A stretch of DNA of 25,941 bases, from positions 1 through 25,941 of the forward strand of contig DASPJL010000040.1 of NCBI GenBank assembly GCA_035628645.1. Reading direction: 5' to 3'. A program made the position numbers and the translations under genes. The DNA is from DASPJL01 sp035628645 (GTDB taxonomy: Bacteria; Bacteroidota; Bacteroidia; Cytophagales; Cyclobacteriaceae). Of the stretch, positions 7,844 to 15,818 are shown piece after piece. The notes under the pieces were generated by a model. The model was not told the origin of the DNA. It did no database searches and saw nothing but the letters and a program-made list of their open reading frames with translations. Within the stretch, counting starts at the first letter, position 1, and every line of letters begins with the position of its first letter.

Positions 7844-7916
7844 TGAACCCGCTGGGATTCGAACCCAGGACCCCTACATTAAAAGTGTAATGCTCTACCA
7901 GCTGAGCTACGGATTC
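7844..7916 (-). tRNA. tRNA-Lys (anticodon TTT)
   Basis: Read on the minus strand, the gene folds as a full cloverleaf of 73 bases. The acceptor GAATCCG pairs with CGGGTTC (one G-U). The D stem is GCTC/GAGC and the anticodon stem TTACA/TGTAG, with loop CTTTTAA giving anticodon TTT. The T stem is CTGGG/CCCAG with loop TTCGAAT. The discriminator is A and no CCA is encoded. The 3' end faces the phage-like block, the usual geometry when an element has integrated at a tRNA 3' end, although no matching repeat is visible in this window. Confidence 0.97.
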
Positions 7917-7972
7917 TTTCAAAAACTAAAAAAACTTTGATTTTTTCTCTTTGTTTTCCGTTTTTTGAGTTG

Positions 7973-8003
7973 CAAAAGTAATAGCTTTATTGAATTATGC
8001 AAA
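7973..8003 (-). promoter_or_regulatory. Bacteroidota-type promoter for tRNA-Lys
   Basis: On the minus strand TTTG (8003-8000) is followed by a 19-base spacer and TACTTTTG (7980-7973), a perfect match to TTTG-N19-TAnnTTTG. Transcription would start near 7968, about 50 bases before the tRNA 5' end. The site covers the start codon of the divergent TPR gene at 7997. Confidence 0.65.
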
Positions 8004-8734
8004 GTTTAGTTCGAAAATTTCCCCTTAATCTGATAATATTTTTCCTCGCCCAGTCGCAACTTCTTTTTTCTCAAGAACTTGACGAAAAAGTTAATTTAGG
8101 CGATTCTTTATTTAAATCCAGAAAGTATACTCAAGCTTTTTCTGTATATGACGATTTATATAAAAATGACAGGTTGTTCTCTCCGCAGATGTTGGTAAAA
8201 ATGGCATTTATACAGGAGGCAAGGGGTAATTATGCGCAAACGTTGCACTATTTAAATCATTATTACCTTTTAAGTAATGATAAAAAGGCCAGGGAAAAGA
8301 TGGAGGACCTGGCGAACCAGTATAGCTTACAAGGTTATGAGTACTCTGATTTTAAATTTATTTTAAACTTGGCCAGGTACTATCAAATACCAATAAATTT
8401 TCTATTCATACTATTTGTCTCCATCTGGGTAGTTTGGATCGCCTATAGAAGCTTCTGGTATAAGTCTAATTTGAGGTTTCCGGCTCTAATGGTTTTGCTT
8501 TTGCTTGTAGCCTTCCAGATATTAAATTTCGTTGTAAAAAGCTATTCTGAAGCCATTATTTCAACAACTACTTTTGTGATGACAGGACCGTCAGCCGCTG
8601 CAGATATCTACCAAACCATTGAAAAGGGTAATAAAGTAGTTGTGCTGGACGAAACTGATGTTTGGTATAAAGTATCAATGGATGAAAGAAAAGGGTATAT
8701 AAAAAAGAATCATTTACTATTGATCAACCCTTAG
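7997..8734 (+). CDS. TPR-2TM-SH3 membrane protein, BatE-like
   Basis: The protein has 245 residues. A signal peptide ends near residue 26 (LLFSQ). A tetratricopeptide-like region spans about 30-97 (VNLGDSLFKSRKYTQAFSVY, then FIQEARGNYAQTLHYLNHYY). Two membrane helices follow at 132-151 and 162-181, and an SH3-like domain at about 186-245 (GNKVVVLDETDVWYKV, then KGYIKKNHLLLI). This TPR-TM-TM-SH3 order matches BatE of the Bacteroidota aerotolerance (Bat) cluster. No batA-D or MoxR gene lies nearby, so it may be a stand-alone relative. It probably sits in the inner membrane with its TPR and SH3 parts outside the cytoplasm. ATG 7997 overlaps the promoter of the divergent tRNA. Confidence 0.85.
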   Translation: MQSLVRKFPLNLIIFFLAQSQLLFSQELDEKVNLGDSLFKSRKYTQAFSVYDDLYKNDRLFSPQMLVKMAFIQEARGNYAQTLHYLNHYYLLSNDKKAREKMEDLANQYSLQGYEYSDFKFILNLARYYQIPINFLFILFVSIWVVWIAYRSFWYKSNLRFPALMVLLLLVAFQILNFVVKSYSEAIISTTTFVMTGPSAAADIYQTIEKGNKVVVLDETDVWYKVSMDERKGYIKKNHLLLINP

Positions 8735-8858
8735 GAATGAAAATTTAAGAATGAACGAATCTTAGGGAGAAGAATGTTGAATTTTGATAATCCTGAAATG
8801 ATCTAAAATTTTCTTTCAACAAAACAGATAGTTAACTGCTAATACCTAATACCCATCC

Positions 8859-9680
8859 TCATTTTCCAAATGGTGCACCCTCTTCCTTTGCCATGTGATT
8901 GTATACCATTTTGTCCATAAAAGAGGGGAAAAGCTTATTCAGAAAAACAGTCAACCGGTCTTTCGGACTCATTATTGAGAAAATTTTGCGCTTTTTCACT
9001 GCATTTAAGATCTTGATTGCCACTTCCTCAGATGTCATAAGATTTTTTTCTTCCAGAGGAGACTGGCCTTGGGGAGATCCGTCTTTGGTTAAAGAAGTTA
9101 CCCTGATATTGGAAGAGGTAAATCCCGGACAAGCTATTAAGACATGAACGCCCGTTTTCAACAATTCTGTTCTTAATACTTCAAGAAATCCCTGAAGTGC
9201 AAACTTGGACGCGGAATAACCTGATCTTGCCGGAACGCCTCTAAAACCAGCTACAGAAGAAACCCCGACAATAGATCCTTTGGTTTTCAAAATGTGAGGC
9301 AAAGCATATTTAATTCCATAAACTGCCCCATAGAAATTGGTATCCATTACTCTTTTTATGACAGATAAATCCAGATCATTAAACATTGCCCGCATAGAAA
9401 TTCCGGCATTTGCGATAAAAATATCTATCTGTCCGTATTTTTCAATGGCACGGTCTATTACCATTTTATTGTCTTCCTCCAAACTAGAATCTGCCTGGAT
9501 GGCAAGATGCTCAATACTCATTTTATTTAATTCAGAGGAAGCTTCATTTAGGCTTTCCTTAGTTCTTCCGGTAATGATTATTCTACACCCTTCTTTTCCG
9601 AAAACTTCGGCACATGCCTTTCCTATACCAGAAGAACCACCGGTTATTATTACTACTTTACCTCTAAAATTTGAACTCAT
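8859..9680 (-). CDS. SDR family NAD(P)-dependent oxidoreductase
   Basis: This is a classical short-chain dehydrogenase/reductase of 273 residues, a soluble cytoplasmic enzyme. The cofactor loop is TGGSSGIG (13-20), and TGRT (37-40) after the second strand includes Arg39, which suggests NADPH preference. NAG stands at 91-93 and the catalytic Asn in DTNFYGA near 114. The catalytic residues are Ser141/142, Tyr155 and Lys159 (GYSASK), and CPG follows near 184. The C-terminal tail is basic and hydrophobic (LTVFLNKLFPSFMDKMVYNHM), as in DHRS7-like members, which could allow membrane association. The substrate cannot be told. A likely promoter lies about 105 bases upstream. Confidence 0.92.
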   Translation of the reverse strand: MSSNFRGKVVIITGGSSGIGKACAEVFGKEGCRIIITGRTKESLNEASSELNKMSIEHLAIQADSSLEEDNKMVIDRAIEKYGQIDIFIANAGISMRAMFNDLDLSVIKRVMDTNFYGAVYGIKYALPHILKTKGSIVGVSSVAGFRGVPARSGYSASKFALQGFLEVLRTELLKTGVHVLIACPGFTSSNIRVTSLTKDGSPQGQSPLEEKNLMTSEEVAIKILNAVKKRKIFSIMSPKDRLTVFLNKLFPSFMDKMVYNHMAKEEGAPFGK

Positions 9681-9784
9681 TGGAATGATTTAGTTATCAG
9701 GAACCCAAATTGTTTTGACACCTTTGCTATTTCTTTAAAATAACTCTTTTCTGATTTAGCGGTTCCTTAATTGAATGTCGGCTG

Positions 9785-9820
9785 CAAAAATAAAACTTTT
9801 GCATTATATAAAATCACAAA
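9785..9820 (-). promoter_or_regulatory. Probable promoter of the SDR gene
   Basis: On the minus strand TATTTTTG (9792-9785) matches TAnnTTTG exactly. A TTTG at 9820-9817 stands upstream with a 24-base spacer, slightly longer than usual. It would leave a leader of about 100 bases before ATG 9680. Confidence 0.4.
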
Positions 9821-9852
9821 AATAAAAGAAGGGTTTGGGAAGAAGCAAATGC

Positions 9853-12096
9853 TTAATAAAGAACAGAAACAGAGCCTTTATACAATATCCTTGAATATTT
9901 TATAGAGTAGAAATAAGTACCTGCAGCTAATCCTTTTGCTGTCCATGCGAAGTCCCTTTTATTGTCTTTAAATACCACACTTCCCCATCGGTTGACAATA
10001 ACAACCTCCTCGAAGACATTACCACACATGTCTTTTGGAAGAGAAAAAGCAGTTAAAGATTCAGGATTTTCGATTAGGTTTTCCAAGGTAAAAGCCTCGT
10101 TTATTCCATCACCATTGGGTGTAAATACATTAGGAGGCAGAAATTTTTCGTGTCCATGAGGCTGATCCCTTACTTCTATTCTTATCTTAAGAGTGTCGTA
10201 CTCCGGATCATAGCAATTTTTATCGAAGGCTATAAAATCAATTTCATAAATGGTGTCATTTAAATAATCGCAGGTTATCGTCCAGGTAAAAGGTGAGGTA
10301 ACACTGGAGTTTCCTTCCTTATTTTCAAAAAATGCACCCACTTTCGTTAGATCAAAATTCCGGGGCTGGGCAGACAATGAAATAAAATAGTTGTCCGGAT
10401 CGGAAGCCTCTACATTCCAGGATATTTCCTGTCCTACATAAACAATTACAGGATCGGAAATAGGCCTGTTGATGGATAAAAGCGGAGGCTGGTTTGGATC
10501 AGCAATAAGTTTAATTTTCACCCTTACAGTGTCATAAAAAAGCCCCGGACAAGGTTGGAGTTCTTCAAGGATAAAGTCAATTTCATAAACATCTTTTTCA
10601 TTTAGGTTCAGAAAGTTGCATGAAGTGTTCCATGAAAAAGGAACGGTCACCTGCCCGGACCCTGTTTTTTCTTCAAATTGTATATTCAAATCCTCAAATG
10701 AGAAATCAATCGGCACAGCAGTTACTTTAATGGCTGTGCCTTTAGGGTCATTTCCAGTTACATCGAAGTTAATAGTATTCCCAACAATGTTTGTCAATTC
10801 ATCATTTACCAAAGAGGTTGTAATCGTAGCAGGAATGTGATCTGGCAGCTTGATGGTTATTTCCAGAATGGTAGTATCCAGAAGCGGCAAGCTACAGCCG
10901 TTATCCTTTGCGATCACTTCTACAAGATAGGGTTCAAAATTTTCGTTAGGGCAATCAGGGAGACAAATCTCAAAGGTCAGCGCGTCATTTTCTGATGTAA
11001 TTTGCTGTTTATAATTGGTCTGCTTTAATAAAGCATTGTCAAAATTTATTGCCCGGATGTCAGCAGTCAAAATGGATGGAAACTGAAGGTCTTTAATTTG
11101 GAAATGATAACAATTGTCTTCACCATAAGGCACTTCCAAAGATATTTTATTCGCATCGAAAATTTGATTTTTAGCATTCGTAACAGTGATTTTCGGAGGA
11201 TCATTCACCGGACAATCCACTACTAACAACTGAAAATCTCTTCGAACTTCACCTATTTTCTTTCCATTCCTATATTCTTCGCACTTTACTCCAAAAACAA
11301 ATAAGCCTGTTTTTGAAGGCGTTACAAATAATAAACCGGTCTGTGAATTGATCTTTATTGAAGGGTTTCCAGGAATCATATTCCCTTCATTAATGCCGCT
11401 TATCCAACTAACCTCAGCATACGGTCCGGGAGAAGGTGGAGGAAGCGGCATCCATGCAGAACTATTTCCAGCATAAGGCGCGACCATGGCATAAGTCAGG
11501 GAATCTCCATCGAGATCAGTTCCTGAGAAATCATAATAAAAGGGACGTTTTACGCAGGCATAATCACTCAAAGGGGGAAATAAAGAAGGCGAAGAGTTTA
11601 TAAATACTTTACCATTTTGCATAATTGGAGGAAACTCCAGGTAGAATGCCTGGCCAGTACCCTCCGGAAAATAAATATTATCAATAATTTCATTTCTGCA
11701 ACATCTTTCCCAAACAATATAATAACCTAAGGGATCGCTATATTCCTCTGAGAGGTACAGGTTTCCTGTAAAAATTAATACTAGGGTGCTTAATTTATTT
11801 ATTGTGCAATTTGGGTTAGTGTATTTTACACTTGAAGTAGTAGTCTTACTTAAAGTGACACTTTGCATGAACTGCCGGTCTCGTTTACGATAAATGCTGG
11901 CTACTACTTGTTGATCAATGGGATTGGTAAGGATAAGCGGATCGCCGTTTACTTCATCAAAATACATTTTCAGGGAGAGAGAAAATGTATAACCCTTGAC
12001 GTTTTTCAATTCAAATTCGCCGCCAACAATATGAGACGCCCTCGCATTACTGCAAATAAAAATCAGCACTAGTAGGTGAAGGAACGTCTTTCTCAT
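9853..12096 (-). CDS. Secreted protein with type-B gliding/T9SS C-terminal domain
   Basis: The protein has 747 residues. A signal peptide (1-20, ending ARA) precedes SHIVGGEFEL, a start typical of large Bacteroidota surface proteins. Ig-like beta domains follow. Two of them, about 435-545 and 555-650, look like diverged copies: both contain a DP turn, an FSW or FTW strand, a conserved Cys followed by NFLN or DYLN, and YEIDFI before a DTxxxxI strand. The C-terminus (about 652-747) is a gliding-motility CHU_C domain with NVFTPNGDGINE, VNRWGSVVF, AAGTYFYSIKY and a final KGSVSVLY. Such domains direct export by the type IX system and attachment to the surface. The role may be adhesion or motility. 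It diverges from rlmD with only a short gap between starts. Confidence 0.9.
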   Translation of the reverse strand: MRKTFLHLLVLIFICSNARASHIVGGEFELKNVKGYTFSLSLKMYFDEVNGDPLILTNPIDQQVVASIYRKRDRQFMQSVTLSKTTTSSVKYTNPNCTINKLSTLVLIFTGNLYLSEEYSDPLGYYIVWERCCRNEIIDNIYFPEGTGQAFYLEFPPIMQNGKVFINSSPSLFPPLSDYACVKRPFYYDFSGTDLDGDSLTYAMVAPYAGNSSAWMPLPPPSPGPYAEVSWISGINEGNMIPGNPSIKINSQTGLLFVTPSKTGLFVFGVKCEEYRNGKKIGEVRRDFQLLVVDCPVNDPPKITVTNAKNQIFDANKISLEVPYGEDNCYHFQIKDLQFPSILTADIRAINFDNALLKQTNYKQQITSENDALTFEICLPDCPNENFEPYLVEVIAKDNGCSLPLLDTTILEITIKLPDHIPATITTSLVNDELTNIVGNTINFDVTGNDPKGTAIKVTAVPIDFSFEDLNIQFEEKTGSGQVTVPFSWNTSCNFLNLNEKDVYEIDFILEELQPCPGLFYDTVRVKIKLIADPNQPPLLSINRPISDPVIVYVGQEISWNVEASDPDNYFISLSAQPRNFDLTKVGAFFENKEGNSSVTSPFTWTITCDYLNDTIYEIDFIAFDKNCYDPEYDTLKIRIEVRDQPHGHEKFLPPNVFTPNGDGINEAFTLENLIENPESLTAFSLPKDMCGNVFEEVVIVNRWGSVVFKDNKRDFAWTAKGLAAGTYFYSIKYSRILYKGSVSVLY

Positions 12097-12134
12097 AGAG
12101 AAATAAAATAAAATTGCCTTACTTGCAGTATACT

Positions 12135-13550
12135 ATGAAATTTATGAAAAAGTCCGAGGTACTGGAAAATATTTTGGTAGAAAATTTTGCGGCTGAAGGA
12201 AAATCAATCGCCAGAATAGAAGGAAAAATCTTGTTTATTGAAAATGCCGTTCCAGGAGACGTAGTGGATGTGAGGATTTACAAATCAAAAAAAAGCTTTA
12301 TGGAAGGTGTTTCTGTTAAATTTCATGAGCTTTCTCCTTTGCGACTTGATCCTTTTTGCCCTCATTTTGGTGTTTGTGGAGGATGTAAATGGCAGAATGT
12401 AAATTATCAGACACAAATAGAATACAAGCACCAACAAGTTATAGATCAGTTAACTAAAATAGGAAAAGTATCTATTCCTGAAATTATGCCTATCCTTCCT
12501 TCGAAGGAAACCATATTTTACAGGAATAAATTGGAATATACTTTCTCTAATAATCGTTGGTTGACAAAGGAAGAAATTGATACTCAAGAAGATATTGAGA
12601 GAAATGCTTTGGGTTTCCATATTCCCGGCAAGTACGATAAAATAGTAGATGTAGAAACGTGCTTTCTTCAGCCTGAACCTTCAAATACGATTAGGAATAT
12701 CATTAAAGAATACGCCAAACAAAAGGGATTATCTTTTTTTGATATCAAAAAACAGGAAGGCTTTCTAAGAAATCTCATTATCAGGACAGCCAACTCAACT
12801 GGAGAAGTAATGGTATTGCTTCAGGTATTTCATGAAAGTGAGGACGTCTTTGATTTGTTGGATCATCTCTATTCCACAATTCCTGGAATTACTTCTTTAA
12901 ACTATGTGATCAATCCCAAGAAAAATGAAACGTTTAACGATCTTGAGGTAGTTTGTCACAAGGGTTTGCCTTACATTGTTGAAGAAATTGAAGGGCTGAA
13001 GTTTAGAATTGGGCCTAAGTCCTTTTTTCAGACCAATTCCGTGCAGGCTTATGAACTTTATAAAATTACTAGAGCTTTTGCTGGATTGACAGGTTCGGAA
13101 ATCGTATATGATTTGTATACCGGAACGGGTACAATTGCTAATTTTGTGGCTTCCAAAGCAAAAAAAGTAGTCGGGTTGGAGTATGTTGAAATGGCCATAG
13201 AAGACGCCAAAATAAATTCTTCAATCAATGGTATAAAAAATACCGTTTTCTACAGTGGCGACATAAAAGATTTGCTAAATAATGACTTTTTTGAAAAAGA
13301 AGGAAGGCCGGAAGTAATTATCACTGACCCACCAAGGGCAGGTATGCACGCGGATGTGGTTGAAATGATTAATATTTCCGGGGCAAAAAGAATTGTTTAT
13401 GTAAGTTGTAATCCTGCCACCCAGGCTAGGGACTTAAGCTTACTGGACTCAAATTATGAAATTGTAAAAGTTCAGCCCGTGGATATGTTCCCGCATACTT
13501 ATCACGTCGAAAATGTAGTTTTGCTTGAACGAAGAGATGCAGGGAAGTGA
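12135..13550 (+). CDS. rlmD: 23S rRNA (uracil-C5)-methyltransferase RlmD
   Basis: This enzyme methylates C5 of a conserved uridine in 23S rRNA (U1939 in E. coli) using S-adenosylmethionine. A TRAM RNA-binding domain comes first. The iron-sulfur ligands follow in FCPHFGVCGGCKW (three Cys), with a fourth likely in VDVETCFLQ. The SAM-binding motif is VYDLYTGTGTIANF. ITDPPRAG and the catalytic cysteine in VSCNPATQARD complete the fold, and the end (QPVDMFPHTYHVENVVLLER) is typical. About 471 residues is the normal length. I chose ATG 12135; ATG 12144 is equally possible and a TTG at 12114 is unlikely. Other members of the group act at U747 or on tRNA U54, so the target site is assigned by similarity. 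Confidence 0.92.
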   Translation: MKFMKKSEVLENILVENFAAEGKSIARIEGKILFIENAVPGDVVDVRIYKSKKSFMEGVSVKFHELSPLRLDPFCPHFGVCGGCKWQNVNYQTQIEYKHQQVIDQLTKIGKVSIPEIMPILPSKETIFYRNKLEYTFSNNRWLTKEEIDTQEDIERNALGFHIPGKYDKIVDVETCFLQPEPSNTIRNIIKEYAKQKGLSFFDIKKQEGFLRNLIIRTANSTGEVMVLLQVFHESEDVFDLLDHLYSTIPGITSLNYVINPKKNETFNDLEVVCHKGLPYIVEEIEGLKFRIGPKSFFQTNSVQAYELYKITRAFAGLTGSEIVYDLYTGTGTIANFVASKAKKVVGLEYVEMAIEDAKINSSINGIKNTVFYSGDIKDLLNNDFFEKEGRPEVIITDPPRAGMHADVVEMINISGAKRIVYVSCNPATQARDLSLLDSNYEIVKVQPVDMFPHTYHVENVVLLERRDAGK

Positions 13551-13560
13551 CGAATGACGA

Positions 13561-13585
13561 GTGTACGAATGAGTTACTCGTACAC
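13561..13585. repeat. Perfect eight-base hairpin after rlmD
   Basis: GTGTACGA (13561-13568) and TCGTACAC (13578-13585) form a perfect stem with a nine-base loop, 11 bases after the rlmD stop. No T-run follows on either strand, so it is not a classic terminator. It may stabilise the mRNA end. Confidence 0.5.
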
Positions 13586-13641
13586 AAAATAAGCGAGAAT
13601 GTTTTGAAAAATATTTAGTATAAAAATAAGATTACGAAGGA

Positions 13642-14010
13642 ATGAATAACGATCCTGAATTAAACGGTAAATATTTAGGTACAATAACTTCAGATTTTGC
13701 CATGGTTTCTGATACTTTGAAAGAAGCTGCTTACCAGGTAATAGTCCGGAAAATTTCAAAATTTCCGATATTCCCTATATCAAAAGTTGATCTTCCGATA
13801 GGCAAGCTTTTAATAGGAAAGTATGATCTAAACACAAATTGGAATTACTATATTTCGTTCCTTGATGAATTTGTCCAAAGAAAGATAGTGGCAGCAGATA
13901 AAATAGAGGATTTTGAACAGGCTTATAAAAACCCCGATGAGTTTTGTTGTTTGTTTGTAGTGGACCAGGACTTCACCAATTTTGTTTTTATCCCTTATCC
14001 GGAGGACTGA
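13642..14010 (+). CDS. Small protein of unknown function
   Basis: The protein has 122 residues and no family I can name. It reads as a folded cytoplasmic protein with no signal peptide or membrane span. It begins with a helix (FAMVSDTLKEAAYQVIVRKI), has a middle with repeated Ile-Pro steps (KFPIFPISKVDLPIGKLLIG), then a helix around FLDEFVQRKIV, and ends in a strand with FVVDQDFTNFVFIPYPED. It lies 91 bases downstream of rlmD on the same strand and may share its transcript, though a hairpin stands between them. Confidence 0.75.
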   Translation: MNNDPELNGKYLGTITSDFAMVSDTLKEAAYQVIVRKISKFPIFPISKVDLPIGKLLIGKYDLNTNWNYYISFLDEFVQRKIVAADKIEDFEQAYKNPDEFCCLFVVDQDFTNFVFIPYPED

Positions 14011-14037
14011 AAAAATGAGTAAATAAGTGGATGAGAG

Positions 14038-14118
14038 AATGAGTGAATAAGGGAAGCAAATAAGCTGCCCGGATTAAATAATCGTTTGCCCATTCACTAA
14101 ATCACACATTCACTCATT
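14038..14118. terminator. Long imperfect inverted repeat between convergent genes
   Basis: AATGAGTGAAT (14038-14048) and ATTCACTCATT (14108-14118) are perfect 11-base complements, with an extra partial copy of the right arm around 14091-14097. The element lies between the plus-strand 122-residue gene and the end of thiL on the minus strand. It could serve both as a bidirectional terminator. The sequence is built from short drifting repeats of GAGTGAATAAG type. Confidence 0.45.
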
Positions 14119-14122
14119 TCCT

Positions 14123-15157
14123 TTAAAAATGCGTCCATCCCTGAGCTTGCAAGGAAGCAACTGTTCCTGATTTGGTGACTAATTTAGCGCCTTTTTCTTT
14201 TTCAGTAATGTAGCCGATGAAGTGAATGTCCGGTTGGTTTTTTAACTTCTCAAAGTCTCCCTGGCTTATAGTAAAAAGCAACTCATAATCCTCTCCCCCA
14301 TTTAATGAAATTGTAACAGGATCCAGATTAAATTCCACCGCCGTATTGTAGGTGACACCATGAATTGGAATTTTGTCCTCATAAACATAAGCGCCCACAT
14401 TTGAACTCTTGCAGATGTGTAAAATTTCAGAGGCAAGACCATCGGAAATATCGATCATTGATGTGGGGACTATTCCCAACTCTTTAAGCTCATAAACTAA
14501 GTCGGTTCGGGCTTCCGGCTTTAACTGACGCTGAACGATGTATTCTTTTCCTGTAAGTTCAGGCTGCATTTCCGGATTTGATTTGTAGACTTGTTTTTCT
14601 CTTTCGAGCAATTGCAAGCCAATATAAGCTCCGCCAAGGTCGCCGGTAACACAAAGTATATCTCCCTTTGCTGCCTGGCTTCTGTATACTACCCTGTCCT
14701 TTTCTACACTTCCGATTGCCGTAATGGAAATGATAAGTCCTGAACGGGAGGAAGTAGTATCGCCACCCACAAGGTCAACTTTATAATTTTCGCAAGCAAG
14801 GTTAATTCCCTCATAAAGCTCTTCCAATGCTTCTACTGAAAACCGATTGCTTACCGCTATGCTCACTGTAATTTGTTCAGGCACGCCATTCATCGCCGCA
14901 ATATCCGACACATTTACTGCAACAGCTTTGTAGCCCAAGTGTCTTAAAGGGGAGAACGAAAGATCAAAATGTACCCCTTCTACCAACATGTCTGTTGAAA
15001 CCAATTGATATTTATTTCCGACATCTATGACCGCAGCATCGTCGCCTATTCCCATTTGAGTAGATGGATTATAAATCTTTACCTTTTCAGCCAGATGATC
15101 TATTAGTTTAAACTCTCCCAACGCTGATAATTCAGTTCTTTTTTCGGCATTTTCCAT
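14123..15157 (-). CDS. thiL: Thiamine-monophosphate kinase ThiL
   Basis: ThiL phosphorylates thiamine monophosphate to thiamine diphosphate with ATP, the last step of the pathway, in the cytoplasm. It belongs to the PurM/AIR synthetase fold. The sequence shows LGEFKLIDHLAE at the start, MGIGDDAAVI, STDMLVEGVHFDL, the NVSDIAAMNG helix, VGGDTTSS (Mg2+/ATP binding), VTGDLGGA, MIDISDGLASE and LNGGEDYELLFT in the usual order. The 344-residue length is normal. No other thiamine gene lies nearby. A small lipoprotein gene diverges from it 60 bases away. Confidence 0.95.
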   Translation of the reverse strand: MENAEKRTELSALGEFKLIDHLAEKVKIYNPSTQMGIGDDAAVIDVGNKYQLVSTDMLVEGVHFDLSFSPLRHLGYKAVAVNVSDIAAMNGVPEQITVSIAVSNRFSVEALEELYEGINLACENYKVDLVGGDTTSSRSGLIISITAIGSVEKDRVVYRSQAAKGDILCVTGDLGGAYIGLQLLEREKQVYKSNPEMQPELTGKEYIVQRQLKPEARTDLVYELKELGIVPTSMIDISDGLASEILHICKSSNVGAYVYEDKIPIHGVTYNTAVEFNLDPVTISLNGGEDYELLFTISQGDFEKLKNQPDIHFIGYITEKEKGAKLVTKSGTVASLQAQGWTHF

Positions 15158-15217
15158 ACGCGAAAATAGCTATTCTTAATATATAAATTATATTTACGGT
15201 TTCAATTAAATATCACT

Positions 15218-15373
15218 ATGGAAAGAAGAATTATTTGTTTTTTAATAATACTAGGCTGGCTTGCCTCCTGCGGCCCCAGATCAATACCGGAAACGAGAAG
15301 CGGACGAAAAAAAGCTGAAAAGATCCATAAGATCCAGTATGAAAATAATAATTATAAGAAGAAGAGAAGGTAG
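15218..15373 (+). CDS. Small basic lipoprotein, 51 residues
   Basis: ATG 15218 opens a 51-residue reading frame. It has a short signal peptide (MERRIICFLIILGWLASC) whose lipobox LASC puts the lipidated Cys at 18. The mature 33 residues are rich in Lys and Arg and end in NNYKKKRR. A near-consensus -7 box TATATTTA lies at 15189-15196. Small lysine-rich lipoproteins like this occur widely in Bacteroidota genomes without known function. The clear lipobox is the main support. Confidence 0.6.
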   Translation: MERRIICFLIILGWLASCGPRSIPETRSGRKKAEKIHKIQYENNNYKKKRR

Positions 15374-15463
15374 GAAAAAAGGGAAGCGGGAAGATGGAAG
15401 GTGACAGGAGGAAATATTGATGGCAGCCGCTTTTAAATTATGTGGTTTTAAAGAAGCTGAACG

Positions 15464-15580
15464 ATGATAAAATTTTATTCTGGTGGAAATATTACTATTG
15501 AATTGGTTGGAAGCCAGACAATTTATAAGGTTCTTTATACTCCAATAAAAGATAAAGAACCCTGTGTGGTTTTATATTAA
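15464..15580 (+). CDS. Possible 38-residue peptide
   Basis: An open frame of 38 codons starts at ATG 15464 and ends with TAA at 15578-15580 (MIKFYSGGNITIELVG at the start). It alternates strand-forming residues and has no signal. No strong ribosome site is visible. It could be a small protein, a remnant of a longer gene, or chance. Confidence 0.2.
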   Translation: MIKFYSGGNITIELVGSQTIYKVLYTPIKDKEPCVVLY

Positions 15581-15590
15581 TCCGGAAAGA

Positions 15591-15818
15591 TCATACTTTG
15601 TGTTTTTTTGATCTGGCTTTAATTATTCTCCAATAACGATAATATAAAGAATTATAATTTAAGCTATTAGGTTTTTTAAACGCTGTAGAATTGATTTCAG
15701 CAGTTTTGTTTTTCGTTTCAATAGAGGCGGCCATGTTTCCTGATATATTGATCCAGGTAAAAAATGCAACTATTAAAATGACAGCTTGTAATCTCCAGAA
15801 GTTTTTAGATGTTTTCAT
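15591..15818 (-). CDS. Small exported or membrane-anchored protein
   Basis: The protein has 75 residues. Residues 1-32 look like a signal peptide or single membrane anchor (FWRLQAVILIVAFFTWINIS). The remainder is polar and Asn-rich and ends in a basic tail (RIIKARSKKHKV). A purine-rich AAAGAGAGAAAA stretch just upstream of ATG 15818 may serve as ribosome site. I do not recognise the family. The hydrophobic start in the right place supports a real gene, but the small size leaves doubt. Confidence 0.5.
   Translation of the reverse strand: MKTSKNFWRLQAVILIVAFFTWINISGNMAASIETKNKTAEINSTAFKKPNSLNYNSLYYRYWRIIKARSKKHKV

Noticed and set aside
13574..13759. Minus-strand frame of 61 codons
   Set aside because: It overlaps the start of the 122-residue gene and has no start signal or protein-like pattern.
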